The position numbers and the translations under genes are program-made. A stretch of 64,000 nt of DNA from Pseudomonas hefeiensis (lineage in GTDB: Bacteria > Pseudomonadota > Gammaproteobacteria > Pseudomonadales > Pseudomonadaceae). The notes beneath the pieces are model-generated. The model saw nothing but the letters and a program-made list of their open reading frames with translations. It was not told where the DNA came from and searched no databases. Location of the stretch: assembly GCF_030687835.1 (NCBI RefSeq), contig NZ_CP117449.1, forward strand, positions 4,526,001-4,590,000, in the 5' to 3' direction. How positions within the stretch are numbered: the first letter of the stretch is position 1; the number at the start of each line of letters is the position of its first letter. This document shows, in pieces, positions 10,665 to 19,649 of the stretch.

Positions 10665-11066
10665 TCAGGTTTTGGATTCGTTTTTGGGCGAGGACTTGCC
10701 GGGACGCTTTTTTACGACAGAGAGACCGTAGTCATTTTTCAAGACATCCACGACCGCCTCGAAAAACTGCGCTTTCTGATTGGACAGCGCCAACTGCTCT
10801 TCAAGCTCTTTGATGCGTTGCTCTGGCGTTAATGGTCGGTTTTTGTCGGGCATAGACCCCATCCTCGGCGAGCCAATGTATGCGCCTGGGCTCCAATCCT
10901 GCCGACCGTGCTTGCGTAACCACGTCAGAACGGTCGTTTTGCCTTGAATCCCGTAGCGCTCCTGAGCCTCTTTATAACTCAGCTCGCCTTTTTCGACCTG
11001 ATCGACGACCGACAATTTAAAGGTCAGCGTGTAGTCTCGCTGACTACGCCTTTTTACTTATTCCAT
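10665..11066 (-). pseudogene. IS3-family OrfA, start region damaged
   Basis: Encodes the helix-turn-helix protein of the element: KGELSYKEAQERYGIQGKTT, then TVLTWLRKHGRQDW and a Leu-rich coiled coil (PEQRIKELEEQLALSNQKAQ). The conserved beginning KRRSQRDYTLTFKL is encoded upstream in the same frame, but the only ATG there (11066) is followed by GAA TAA. Translation could begin at a TTG at 11015 and would lack the usual N-terminus. GGAGG stands before the stranded ATG. Confidence 0.75.
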
Positions 11067-11132
11067 TACGTCCTCCTGAAAAGCAGATCAGAAGGTGTAA
11101 ACCTTATTCAGGACGGGACAAACACTTAAATA

Positions 11133-11169
11133 AAAGCAGCTAGCGTCGCAGGGCTGCTTTTTTTTTTTG
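11133..11169 (+). terminator. Rho-independent terminator
   Basis: AAAGCAGC pairs with GCTGCTTT around a 12-nt loop and is followed by a run of about eleven Ts. It faces the plus strand and most likely ended the acyltransferase/epimerase-like transcript before the IS3 element was inserted between the gene and the terminator. Confidence 0.8.
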
Positions 11170-11277
11170 CCAGCGCTGCATGTACGTAAGCGTCTGGGCA
11201 ACACACCTTCCTAACCCCGACGCCAAAGGCGATGGTGTCCACCTAATTTGATCTGACCCCGAAATGTTGGACGCCTT

Positions 11278-12114
11278 CTATGCCCGCCGTGCTTGAGTCC
11301 TGTATTCCACAGGGCTCAGGCCACTTAGCTTCAGCCTGATTCGCGAATGATTGTAGTAGTGTATGTAGTCCTCTATACCTGCTTCAAGCTCATCGAGACT
11401 GTTGAATTTGTTCAGGTAAAAGAACTCGGATTTCAACGTGCCAAAAAAGCTTTCCATAGCCGCATTGTCATAGCAATTTCCTTTGCGGGACATGCTTGGT
11501 TTTACCGCACGCTCGTTCAGCACGCGGCGGTAGATAGGCATCCGGTACTGCCATCCCTGGTCGGAATGCAAGATTGGTTTATCGCGTGGCCGCAGCCTCT
11601 CAAAAGCTTGCCGTAGCATCGCACCAACCATGTCGAACAGCGGGCGCCTCGCGGTCTTGAAGGCGATTATTTCGCCGTTATAGAGGTCAAGGATCGGCGA
11701 GAGATAAAGCTTCTGCCCCCCGACCCGAAACTCCGTCACATCGGTTACCCATTTCTGGTTCGGTCGTTTGGCATCGAACTTCCGTTTCAGCAGGTTCGGC
11801 GCTACCTGACCCTCTTCGCCTCTGTAGGCCCGGTATTTTTTTATGCGCACACGGCTTTTCAACTGAAGCTCGCCCATGAGGCGCTGAACAGTCTTGTGGT
11901 TCACGAGGTGGCCAGCTCGCCGAACGGCAGCAGTGATACGGCGATAGCCATATCGGCCCTTGTGCTCGTCGAAAATTGAGCAAATTCTGGACTTCAGCTC
12001 CGCGTATTTATCAACGGATTGCTGCACCTTTTGTTGATAGTAAAAAGTGCTACGGGCCAGGCCAGCCAATTTCAGAAGGCCTTCCAGAGGGTGCTCCTGC
12101 CTCAGTTCAATCAC
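11278..12114 (-). CDS. IS3-family transposase OrfB (IS150-like)
   Basis: A 278-residue integrase-core transposase. The catalytic triad is visible as WVTDVTEF, LHSDQGWQY and NAAMESFFGTLKSE, with the usual D-D-35-E spacing. The N-terminal STFYYQQ and GYRRITAAVRRAG segments are typical of the family. It overlaps orfA by four bases and is normally made as an OrfAB fusion through -1 frameshifting. The reading frame is intact. Confidence 0.9.
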   Translation of the reverse strand: MIELRQEHPLEGLLKLAGLARSTFYYQQKVQQSVDKYAELKSRICSIFDEHKGRYGYRRITAAVRRAGHLVNHKTVQRLMGELQLKSRVRIKKYRAYRGEEGQVAPNLLKRKFDAKRPNQKWVTDVTEFRVGGQKLYLSPILDLYNGEIIAFKTARRPLFDMVGAMLRQAFERLRPRDKPILHSDQGWQYRMPIYRRVLNERAVKPSMSRKGNCYDNAAMESFFGTLKSEFFYLNKFNSLDELEAGIEDYIHYYNHSRIRLKLSGLSPVEYRTQARRA

Positions 12115-12647
12115 GATTTGCGCTTTTTCCGCTGCGCTGCTCGTTCCTTCGCTTGAACCAAGGCATCGAGCTTTTTTAAATAAGCAATTTCCATCCGCAA
12201 CTGGCTCAATTCGGCCAGCAAATCATCACGCGTACGAGCTTCATCGTCCGAAGATTCAAGCTGAATGGACGGGATGGGGTTTGTCATTTTTTTGTGAAGT
12301 CCGCTTCCTGGCTGCCGGGACAAGGCCTCCAAACCGCCTTCATCATACCTGCGCTCCCATTCGCCAATGATGTCGGATTTCCGGATATCAAACAGGGCAG
12401 CGACTTGGCGATAGGACAGCTCTTCCTCTCGCATGCGCCGCAATACATTCAGCTTGAACTCAGGGCTGTAGTTCTTCTTTCTCTTACTTTTGAGGCCTGC
12501 GGCACCAAGCGCCTGATATGCCGCAATCCACTTTCGAAGCGAAGAGGCATTGACCCCGTGACGATGCGCGACCTCTCTGTGACCTGCGCTCCCCGAACAG
12601 TAATCTTCAACAACCGACAATTACGCCTGCTCTGTGTACTTTTTCAT
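12111..12647 (-). pseudogene. IS3-family OrfA with an in-frame stop at codon 9
   Basis: From the natural ATG at 12647 the frame reads MKKYTEQA, a TAA, then LSVVEDYCSGSAGHREVAHRHG, where a Lys codon is expected in place of the stop. The rest is a normal two-helix-turn-helix OrfA (KRKKNYSPEFKLNVLRRM, then LSYRQVAALFDIRKSDI) with a C-terminal coiled coil. A TTG directly after the stop (12620) could restart translation, giving 169 residues. The element may thus still be weakly active. Confidence 0.75.
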
Positions 12648-12733
12648 GACACCCCTGGATGTTGATGTCCAACAATTCGGGGTCAGATCAATTTAAGTGG
12701 ACACCATTTCTAGCCTTTTTAGCGGGTCTTTCC

Positions 12734-13066
12734 ATGCAGCCACAACGCCGTTCCTATTCCAAATCCTTCAAGGCCCAGGTTGTCCAAGAGTGCGCCCAGC
12801 CCGGCGCTTCGATTGCTAGCGTCGCGCAGCACCACAACCTCAACGCGAACCTCGTCCATAAATGGATTCGAGTGCAAACGAACAAAGCCATGGCGCTGCA
12901 ACCTGCTTTCATTCCGCTGCCCTTGCAGCTAGCCGGAGGGCATTCGCAAGCGGCGTCATCGAGCATCTGCGTTGAAATCCAGCACCCGCGTGGCACCGTC
13001 AAAGTGAACTGGCCGGCTGAAAGCGCTGCCGCCTGTGCCACCTTTCTGCGAGACCTGTTGCGATGA
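12734..13066 (+). CDS. tnpA: IS66-family accessory protein TnpA
   Basis: A 110-residue protein with an N-terminal helix-turn-helix (RRSYSKSFKAQVVQECAQPG, then SIASVAQHHNLNANLVHKWI). The ATG at 12734 is the family start; the frame stays open upstream into the IS3 end only by chance. It overlaps tnpB by ATGA (13063-13066). The IS3 element upstream has separated it from the natural left end and promoter of IS66. Confidence 0.88.
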   Translation: MQPQRRSYSKSFKAQVVQECAQPGASIASVAQHHNLNANLVHKWIRVQTNKAMALQPAFIPLPLQLAGGHSQAASSSICVEIQHPRGTVKVNWPAESAAACATFLRDLLR

Positions 13067-13398
13067 TTCGCATCGACGCCATCTGGCTTGCCACTGAACC
13101 GATGGACATGCGTGCCGGTACCGAGACCGCGTTAGCCCGGGTCATTGCTGTGTTCGGTGCGGCGAAGCCGCACTGTGCTTATCTCTTTGCCAATCGCCGT
13201 GCCAATCGGATGAAAGTTCTGGTGCATGACGGCGTGGGTATCTGGCTTGCGGCGCGAAGGCTGAATCAGGGCAAGTTTCACTGGCCAGGTACTCGGTACG
13301 GCTCGGAAGTCGAACTCGACAGCGAGCAACTTCAGGCCTTGGTGTTAGGGGTGCCTTGGCAACGAGTTGGCGCGGGCGGCGCGATCACAGTGCTTTAG
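13063..13398 (+). CDS. tnpB: IS66-family accessory protein TnpB
   Basis: A 111-residue protein of the IS66 Orf2 family, required for transposition but of unknown chemistry. The signature is clear: IWLATEPMDMRAGTETALAR, YLFANRRANRMKVLVHDG, IWLAARRLNQGKFHWP. It starts within the tnpA stop and is followed by tnpC after 61 bp. Confidence 0.92.
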   Translation: MIRIDAIWLATEPMDMRAGTETALARVIAVFGAAKPHCAYLFANRRANRMKVLVHDGVGIWLAARRLNQGKFHWPGTRYGSEVELDSEQLQALVLGVPWQRVGAGGAITVL

Positions 13399-13459
13399 CA
13401 CCTGCCATTAGCCCATCGGTTTATCGCCGCTGATCGCCTGCTCTGGCACAATCAGCGGC

Positions 13460-14995
13460 ATGAATTCCTCGCCCAACCTCGACCAGATGACACCGGAACA
13501 GCTTCGCGCCTTAGCTGAACAAGCTATGCAGTTACTGTCCCAGGTCGACGCAATGGGCCAGAGGATCCAACGCCTTGAAACGGTCAACGAGCAACTTGCT
13601 CACGAGATCGCCATCCTTAAGCGACACAAGTTCGCCAAGCGCAGCGAGCAACTGAGCCCCGACCAAGGCAGTCTGCTCGACGATCTGCTCGATACCGATA
13701 TCGCAGCTATCGAAGCCGAGCTGAAGGCAGCCAATCCGCCGGCCGCACCGGCCGAGCCACGTCAGAAGCCCAAGCGTGCACCACTGCCACCGCAGTTCCC
13801 ACGTACAGTGATCCGTCACGAGCCAGAAAACACCCAGTGCGTCTGCGGCTGCCAACTTCAGCGCATTGGCGAAGACGTCAGCGAGAAGCTCGATTACACA
13901 CCCGGCGTGTTCACCGTCGAGCAGCATGTGCGTGGAAAATGGGCCTGCCGCCAGTGCGAAACACTGATCCAGGCGCCTGTACCGGCCCAAGTGATCGACA
14001 AGGGCATCCCGACCGCAGGCCTGTTGGCCCATGTGATGGTGGCGAAGTTCGCCGACCATTTACCGCTGTACCGGCAGGAGAAGATCTTCGGTCGTGCCGG
14101 TCTGGCTATCCCGCGTTCGACACTGGCGCAGTGGGTGGGCCAAACTGGCGTGCAGCTTCAGCCCCTGGTCGATGCGCTGCGTGAACAAGTGTTGGCCCAG
14201 GGCGTGATCCACGCCGATGAGACTCCGGTTCAGATGCTTGCGCCAGGCGAGAAGAAAACTCACCGCGCTTACGTCTGGGCCTACTGCACCACGCCGTTTT
14301 CGGCTCTCAAAGCTGTGGTTTATGACTTCAGTCCCAGCCGTGCAGGCGAGCATGCGCGCAACTTCCTTGGGCAGTGGAACGGCAAGCTGGTATGCGACGA
14401 TTTCGCTGGCTACAAAGCCGGTTTCGAGAAAGGCATCACCGAAATTGGCTGCATGGCCCACGCCCGCCGCAAGTTCTTCGATCTGCACGTGGCGAACAAA
14501 AGCCAACTGGCTGAACAAGTGCTGTGCTCGATTGGCGGCTTGTACGAAGTCGAACGTCAAGCTCGGGACATGAGCGATGAGGATCGCTGGCGAATACGCC
14601 AGGACAAGGCAGCTCCAATCATCAAAACGCTGCAGGACTGGATGCTGACCCAGCGCGATCTTGTGCCCAATGGCTCAGCAACGGCCAAGGCCCTGGATTA
14701 CAGCCTTAAACGCTGGGCAGCGCTCACGCGCTACCTCGAAGATGGGGCCGTGCCCATCGACAACAATCAGGTGGAGAACCAGATCCGACCATGGGCGCTT
14801 GGACGCTCAAACTGGTTGTTTGCCGGCTCGCTTCGCAGTGGAAAACGGGCGGCGGCGATCATGAGTTTGATCCAGTCTGCGCGCATGAATGGGCATGATC
14901 CGTATGCCTACCTGAAGGACGTCCTCACTCGCCTTCCGACGCAGCGGTCGAGTGAAATTGGTCGATTGTTACCCGATCACTGGCGACAGACGTAG
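13460..14995 (+). CDS. tnpC: IS66-family transposase TnpC
   Basis: A 511-residue DDE transposase. An N-terminal coiled coil (about 15-55) is followed by a zinc-binding stretch (CVCGC at 127-131 and CRQC at 163-166) and the catalytic core: D253 (HADETPVQ), D313/D314 (CDDFAGYK), GCMAHARRKF, and E439 (DNNQVENQIRPWALGRSNWL). The frame is intact over the normal family length, so it may still be active if expressed. Confidence 0.93.
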   Translation: MNSSPNLDQMTPEQLRALAEQAMQLLSQVDAMGQRIQRLETVNEQLAHEIAILKRHKFAKRSEQLSPDQGSLLDDLLDTDIAAIEAELKAANPPAAPAEPRQKPKRAPLPPQFPRTVIRHEPENTQCVCGCQLQRIGEDVSEKLDYTPGVFTVEQHVRGKWACRQCETLIQAPVPAQVIDKGIPTAGLLAHVMVAKFADHLPLYRQEKIFGRAGLAIPRSTLAQWVGQTGVQLQPLVDALREQVLAQGVIHADETPVQMLAPGEKKTHRAYVWAYCTTPFSALKAVVYDFSPSRAGEHARNFLGQWNGKLVCDDFAGYKAGFEKGITEIGCMAHARRKFFDLHVANKSQLAEQVLCSIGGLYEVERQARDMSDEDRWRIRQDKAAPIIKTLQDWMLTQRDLVPNGSATAKALDYSLKRWAALTRYLEDGAVPIDNNQVENQIRPWALGRSNWLFAGSLRSGKRAAAIMSLIQSARMNGHDPYAYLKDVLTRLPTQRSSEIGRLLPDHWRQT

Positions 14996-15165
14996 TGGCC
15001 AAAAGGTGTGTCACTACAGGTGGGGAATTGCACTCCTCTTGACCAAGCATTTGCGTTGCACTTGCCCATCTCTTCGCATCTTCAACGAAATCGGCCAATA
15101 GCGGTCGGTCGACTGATTGGACTGGGACGGTTACGCTGGCGCTTCTCACCTGCACGGAACAGCCT

Positions 15166-15567
15166 ATGACACAGGTATACCAAGGAAGCTGCTTATGCGC
15201 TGCCGTCAGTTACGAGCTACTCGTCTCACCAAAAGCAGTGAGTCATTGTCATTGCAGCCAGTGTCGCAAAGGTCACGGGGCAGCATTCGCTTCGTACGGC
15301 AGCATTCCGCGTAGCGCGCTTCGAATACTTCGCGGTTCCACCAGCATCAAAACCTATGCTTCGTCAGAGACGGTATTACGCGAGTTCTGCATGGACTGCG
15401 GTTCGACTCTGTTCTGGTCACGATCTGAAGGTAAGTTTGCCGACTGGGTCTCGATAGCGTTGGGCACGCTTGATACGCCCTTCCTGCCTCAAAAGCAGAA
15501 GCATGTTCATGTCGACTCCGCAGTCCTCTGGTTCAAATCATCTAACCTATGCCCTCAGGTCGACTGA
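15166..15567 (+). CDS. GFA (CENP-V/glutathione-dependent formaldehyde-activating) family protein
   Basis: A 133-residue zinc-binding protein of the GFA fold. Conserved cysteines appear in CLCAAVSYE, SHCHCSQCRKGHGAAFAS and EFCMDCGSTLFW, the pattern that binds two zinc ions. Many members have no proven activity with glutathione-formaldehyde adducts, so only the fold is claimed. It starts 32 bp after the proposed right end of IS66 and is followed by a GNAT gene in the same direction. Confidence 0.85.
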   Translation: MTQVYQGSCLCAAVSYELLVSPKAVSHCHCSQCRKGHGAAFASYGSIPRSALRILRGSTSIKTYASSETVLREFCMDCGSTLFWSRSEGKFADWVSIALGTLDTPFLPQKQKHVHVDSAVLWFKSSNLCPQVD

Positions 15568-15690
15568 CGGCTTTGGGTCGCTTTCTGCCGGTCTAAGTCA
15601 CCAAGTGTGCTGGTTAAGTCCGATGCAAACGACAGGGCAAGTCGAATACAAATGGTGGGCAAGCCTGTGCAATACCCAGTTGAGAACAAT

Positions 15691-16128
15691 ATGAAAGTTC
15701 GAAAAGCCTTACTAACCGATGCAGAATCGGTGTCCAAACTCCTGGGCCAGTTAGGCTACCAAGCCTCGCCAAAGCTAATCCGAGATAAGCTTGAGGCGTT
15801 AGAATTTAGCGCTCGCGATACCGTGCTGCTGGCACAAGACGGTAAAAACATTATCGGTGTCATAAGTTTACACGTACTTGAACTGTTTCATCAGCCGGGT
15901 AGGCTCGGACGCATTACCTCCCTTGTCATTGATGATGACTTCCGAGGACAAGGAGTAGGGGCAATGCTAGTTTCCGCTGCTGACGCGTTTTTTACAGAGC
16001 AACTTTGCGTCCGGGCTGAGGTGACTAGCAGTGACCACCGAATACAGGCTCACACTTTTTATCAGCAGCAAGGTTACGCGGTCGACGAGCGTCGGTTTGT
16101 CAAACGGTATGATTCTTCAGGGGCATAG
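15691..16128 (+). CDS. GNAT-family N-acetyltransferase
   Basis: A 145-residue acetyl-CoA-dependent acetyltransferase. The fold markers are the N-terminal MKVRKALLTDAESVSKLLGQ, the beta-4 strand ITSLVIDDDFRGQGVGAMLV with the acetyl-CoA-binding RGQGVG (about residues 93-98), and AHTFYQQQGYAVDERRFVK near the end. The ATG at 15691 fits the usual start of the family; the open frame upstream (to 15607) looks non-coding. Substrate unknown. Possibly cargo of the accessory region together with the GFA gene. Confidence 0.85.
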   Translation: MKVRKALLTDAESVSKLLGQLGYQASPKLIRDKLEALEFSARDTVLLAQDGKNIIGVISLHVLELFHQPGRLGRITSLVIDDDFRGQGVGAMLVSAADAFFTEQLCVRAEVTSSDHRIQAHTFYQQQGYAVDERRFVKRYDSSGA

Positions 16129-16515
16129 TAAGTTTAAATTCGGCGAGCACGTCACCTTGATCAAAATATAAAACTGGTGAGCAGCGTGTATTGCCCGAAC
16201 GCTTACGCATGTACCCAAGTTTCCGCTCCACGAACTGCATCCATGGTCGCGGTAGGGACGGTAGTTACTTATCGCATCATGGCAGACGGGATTTGGAAAT
16301 AAATTGAGAGCAAAGCTTCCCAGATCACTTGGTAGCTTTTAATGAATAGTTCATGCGGGCGGGGGGAGAAGTAACAATGAGTTCCCTGTTCTTGCTTGCC
16401 TTTATTTCGAAACCAGGCTTTATGAACATAAAACGGAGCAATTAGAATCTGTTACAACTTAATCAAACCCGAACCTAAATCAGGCCGGGCATGCACACTT
16501 AATTTAACTCCAATG
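16129..16515. other. Intergenic region between GNAT gene and wbpM
   Basis: No convincing gene, repeat or clear terminator was found in these 387 bp. The stretch is moderately AT-rich and lies between two convergent genes, the plus-strand GNAT gene and the minus-strand wbpM. It marks the border between accessory DNA and the O-antigen cluster. Confidence 0.6.
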
Positions 16516-18510
16516 TCAAGGCTCAAGACGACGTTGCTGGTAGATCCAGTCGACAATCTCCCCGTCAGGGGCGTACCCACTGACAGTGTCACGCAGCAAC
16601 TGACGAACTCTCGCGTAGTCATCATGCTCGATGGCCGCCAGCAGTTCAGCCAACTTAGCCTTAAGCACATCCCACGGCAGATGATCCTCGTTGGCACTCA
16701 TGATCATCGGATGGGGGGTTGCGACGACGTTATCGCCAATCAGCAACTCTTCGTAAAGTTTCTCGCCAGGGCGCAGGCCTGTGAATTCGATTGAGATATC
16801 ACCGTGAGGATTCTTCTCCGAACGAACGCTCAAGCCGGACAAGTGAATCATTTTTTCCGCCAGCTCGACAATTTTCACCGGCTCGCCCATGTCCAAAACA
16901 AACACATCCCCACCCAGCCCCATAGAGCCCGCCTGAATGACAAGCTGAGCGGCCTCTGGGATAGTCATGAAGTAACGTGTGATCTTGGGATGGGTGACGG
17001 TTAGCGGTCCACCTGATTTGATCTGCTTATGGAACAGTGGGATAACCGAACCGGACGATCCCAATACATTGCCGAAACGGACCATCGTAAAACGGGTCTT
17101 ATTGACGCGAGATACATTAGCCTTATCGCCGAACAGCACAGGCGCCAGTTCACGGCTAAGCGCTTGCAGGGTCAGCTCAGCAAGGCGCTTGGTGCTGCCC
17201 ATCACATTGGTTGGACGCACAGCCTTGTCCGTCGAAATCAGTACAAAATTCGATACACCTGCCTGAAGCGCCGCCTGCGCAGTGTTCAGCGTCCCGACCA
17301 CATTATTTAGAACGCCTTCAGCAATATTATGCTCCACCATCGGCACATGCTTATAAGCGGCGGCGTGATAGACCGTGTCGACATTCCATGTCTTCATCAC
17401 GTCCAGCAATTTCTCCTGATCCCGCACCGACCCGAGGATAGGTAATAATCGAACCGACAGCGACTCACGAGCGATTCGAGGCTCAAGTTCGGACAAAATG
17501 CTATAGAGATTGAATTCGCTATGTTCGAATAACAGCAACGTAGTTGGCTTGAGCGCGAGGATCTGCCTGCAAAGTTCGGAGCCGATCGAACCTCCCGCCC
17601 CTGTCACTAAAACCGACTGCCCCGAGACACAATGCTCAAGCAAATCAGCCTGTGCAGGGACCGGATCACGCCCAAGGAGATCGGCGATATCGACTTCCTG
17701 GATGTCGTCGACCTTTACCCGACCACTGGCCAAGTCCATGAATCCGGGGACACTACGTACATGCAGCGGAAAACCTTCGAGCAGCGTCAATATCTCCCGA
17801 CGGCGTCCTCGAGACGAGGACGGAACGGCAAGCAAAATCTCTTGCGCGCCGGTTGTATCGATCATTTTTTGAATGTGTTTAGGTTGATAGACCTGCAGCC
17901 CGGCAATGACTCTATCGGCGATGCTCCTGTCATCGTCGATGAACGCGACCGGCCGCATCACTCGCCCCATGCGCAATGCCGCAACAAGTTGGTTACCTGC
18001 GGCTCCGGCACCATAAATAGCGACCTTGGGCAGGCCATCATCACGACTGGTAAACGGTACATGTTGGGCTGCGGTAAACCAGTCCCCCAGAAAATACTGC
18101 CGCATCACCAGGCGCAACCCGCCAATCATAATCAGGCTCAGCCACCAGTAGTTAAAAATGATAGAGCGAGGCACTACGGTCTTATGATTGCTGTACCAAT
18201 ACACCACAAGAGCCAGCAGCAAGGCTGAAAGGCTGACAGCCTTGCAGATGGTAATCAGCGCATCGTTGCCGAAATAACGCATGACCGCGCGATACATGCC
18301 AAAGCGGATGAAAATCGGGATGGCAATCAGCGGAGCGGAGGCAAAGAGCCAAAGATGCGTTTCGATCGGACTGGCCAAAGCTTCGACGCCCAACCGTACG
18401 ACGAACGCCAGCCATAAGGCCGCCCAAACCAAAACTACATCCGTAGCTACTTGGAGAGCACGCTTGTGGCGTCTTGGCAACCCCAGCAGAGCTACTCTTA
18501 ATTTATCCAT
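16516..18510 (-). CDS. wbpM: UDP-GlcNAc 4,6-dehydratase WbpM (membrane-bound)
   Basis: A 664-residue inner-membrane enzyme that converts UDP-GlcNAc to the 4-keto-6-deoxy intermediate, the first step to FucNAc/QuiNAc-type sugars needed for B-band O-antigen. Four membrane helices (about 20-135) precede a first Rossmann domain (GAGAAG 167-172) and the catalytic one (TGAGGSIG 303-310). The dehydratase residues TDK at 427-429 and M437-x3-K441 are visible; the Met replaces the usual Tyr of the family, as in known WbpM. The ATG at 18510 has GAAGGG upstream, and length matches the 665-residue PAO1 protein. It is the last gene of the cluster. Confidence 0.95.
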   Translation of the reverse strand: MDKLRVALLGLPRRHKRALQVATDVVLVWAALWLAFVVRLGVEALASPIETHLWLFASAPLIAIPIFIRFGMYRAVMRYFGNDALITICKAVSLSALLLALVVYWYSNHKTVVPRSIIFNYWWLSLIMIGGLRLVMRQYFLGDWFTAAQHVPFTSRDDGLPKVAIYGAGAAGNQLVAALRMGRVMRPVAFIDDDRSIADRVIAGLQVYQPKHIQKMIDTTGAQEILLAVPSSSRGRRREILTLLEGFPLHVRSVPGFMDLASGRVKVDDIQEVDIADLLGRDPVPAQADLLEHCVSGQSVLVTGAGGSIGSELCRQILALKPTTLLLFEHSEFNLYSILSELEPRIARESLSVRLLPILGSVRDQEKLLDVMKTWNVDTVYHAAAYKHVPMVEHNIAEGVLNNVVGTLNTAQAALQAGVSNFVLISTDKAVRPTNVMGSTKRLAELTLQALSRELAPVLFGDKANVSRVNKTRFTMVRFGNVLGSSGSVIPLFHKQIKSGGPLTVTHPKITRYFMTIPEAAQLVIQAGSMGLGGDVFVLDMGEPVKIVELAEKMIHLSGLSVRSEKNPHGDISIEFTGLRPGEKLYEELLIGDNVVATPHPMIMSANEDHLPWDVLKAKLAELLAAIEHDDYARVRQLLRDTVSGYAPDGEIVDWIYQQRRLEP

Positions 18511-18614
18511 AAACCCTTCACGCACCTTGGCCTGCTCCAAAAGCTAATCCATCCCGACTGTACGGAGATCTAGTATTTAACAATCGACAATAAAAACTCG
18601 AATTGTAGTCTGAA

Positions 18615-19637
18615 TCACGTCCTTTCGAGTTCACCGGCATGAAACCTGACCGCCAGCAGCACCAGCGGTACGTAAGCCACTATCAGAGCTAACGCCCCGT
18701 CAACATCCCATAACACAACACACGCTGCCAGAGGCAGAAGCCAAAATAGGTTTATAGCCATCACCACTAAGGTCACCGGCAGATGACTTCCGTAGTGGCG
18801 CGAAGCGAATTGATAAGCATGGCTGCGATGAGCCTCATACACCTTGTCACCTCGCAATAGACGCCGTATCAGCGTAACGGTGGCATCGACGATAAAAACG
18901 CCTAGAAGGATCAGCCACACCCAAAGCAGCTTAGGGGCAAACCACGCGGCCTGCAGCGAAAGCACTCCCAAAACGATCCCAAGAAAACCACTTCCTGCGT
19001 CCCCCATGAATATTCGAGCCGGAGGGAAATTCCAATACAAGAACCCCATTACTGACATCGCCAGCGTGAAGGGAACGATAATCAAGCTGTGGAAGCCCGC
19101 CAGCCAATACAACAGGCAAGCCCCAAGACAAGCACAAACAGCCTCCACGCTTGCAATACCGTCAATACCGTCCATGAAATTGTAAAGATTCAGCATCCAA
19201 ATGAGATAAAAAACGGCGAGGATGTGCCCCAAAAATCCTAAATTAATATCCACATTGAATAAAACTAATGGCGGCATACCACCCAAAAAGTACAGCGCCC
19301 ATATCGCGGCAAAAAAATGCCCCAACAACCGCCAACGTGCCGGGATATGACCATGATCATCAAGAAAGCCCAAGAGCGCGATGCCAGTGCCTGAACCAAG
19401 TAATACAAAAGTGAAAGGCCAACTAATCCAGCTATTGGTACCTAAAAACACTACAGTTAATAAGAAGCTTATGACAATCGCTACTCCACCACCACGTGGA
19501 GTAGGTACCGAATGCGAGCTACGCGCGTTGGGGATATCGATCAAGCTTCGCGATAACGCGTAACGACGTAAAATACCGGTAAACAGAAGTGAGACGACAA
19601 AAACGAAAAAATAAAATAATAGCCATGAATTTATCAT
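18615..19637 (-). CDS. wbpL: Undecaprenyl-phosphate HexNAc-1-phosphate transferase WbpL
   Basis: A 340-residue polytopic membrane enzyme of the WecA/MraY (glycosyltransferase 4) superfamily that loads the first sugar phosphate on undecaprenyl phosphate, starting O-antigen synthesis. Eleven or so hydrophobic segments are present. Family motifs are SSHSVPTPRGGGVAI, GFLDDHGHIPARWRLLGH, LYNFMDGIDGIA (catalytic Asp residues) and ARIFMGDAGSGFLG, plus the late HRSHAYQ His-rich loop. In P. aeruginosa WbpL starts both A-band and B-band chains. It lies 104 bp upstream of wbpM and 12 bp downstream of wbpK. Confidence 0.95.
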   Translation of the reverse strand: MINSWLLFYFFVFVVSLLFTGILRRYALSRSLIDIPNARSSHSVPTPRGGGVAIVISFLLTVVFLGTNSWISWPFTFVLLGSGTGIALLGFLDDHGHIPARWRLLGHFFAAIWALYFLGGMPPLVLFNVDINLGFLGHILAVFYLIWMLNLYNFMDGIDGIASVEAVCACLGACLLYWLAGFHSLIIVPFTLAMSVMGFLYWNFPPARIFMGDAGSGFLGIVLGVLSLQAAWFAPKLLWVWLILLGVFIVDATVTLIRRLLRGDKVYEAHRSHAYQFASRHYGSHLPVTLVVMAINLFWLLPLAACVVLWDVDGALALIVAYVPLVLLAVRFHAGELERT

Positions 19638-19649
19638 TGATAACTCACA

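Larger units (their letters stand above)
9814..11120 (-). mobile_element. IS3-family element (1307 bp), defective
   Basis: Ends are TGTCTAGTCCTGAAATAGG on the left and the complement of TGTCCCGTCCTGAATAAGG on the right; both continue into TTTACACC. A 3-bp direct repeat AAC flanks it (9811-9813 and 11121-11123). It carries orfA and orfB on the minus strand, and orfB is frameshifted, so it should no longer transpose by itself. It separates the epimerase-like gene from a terminator at 11133. Confidence 0.88.
11233..12706 (-). mobile_element. IS3-family (IS150-like) element (1474 bp)
   Basis: Ends are TGGTGTCCACCTAATTTGAT and the complement of TGGTGTCCACTTAAATTGAT; both then read CTGACCCCGAA. 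It carries overlapping orfA and orfB on the minus strand. No matching target duplication is visible (CGA left, TTT right). It is inserted inside the 5' part of the IS66 element, upstream of tnpA. Confidence 0.85.
11186..15134 (+). mobile_element. IS66-family element interrupted by an IS3 element
   Basis: The left end reads GTAAGCGTCTGGGCAACAC and the right end is the complement of GTAACCGTCCCAGTCC; GTAA ends are typical of IS66. It carries tnpA, tnpB and tnpC in the standard order. The IS3 element at 11233-12706 lies between the left end and tnpA. The expected 8-bp target duplication is not seen (left flank GCATGTAC, right flank GCTGGCGC), so one border may have been altered. Boundaries are therefore likely but not proven. 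Confidence 0.7.
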
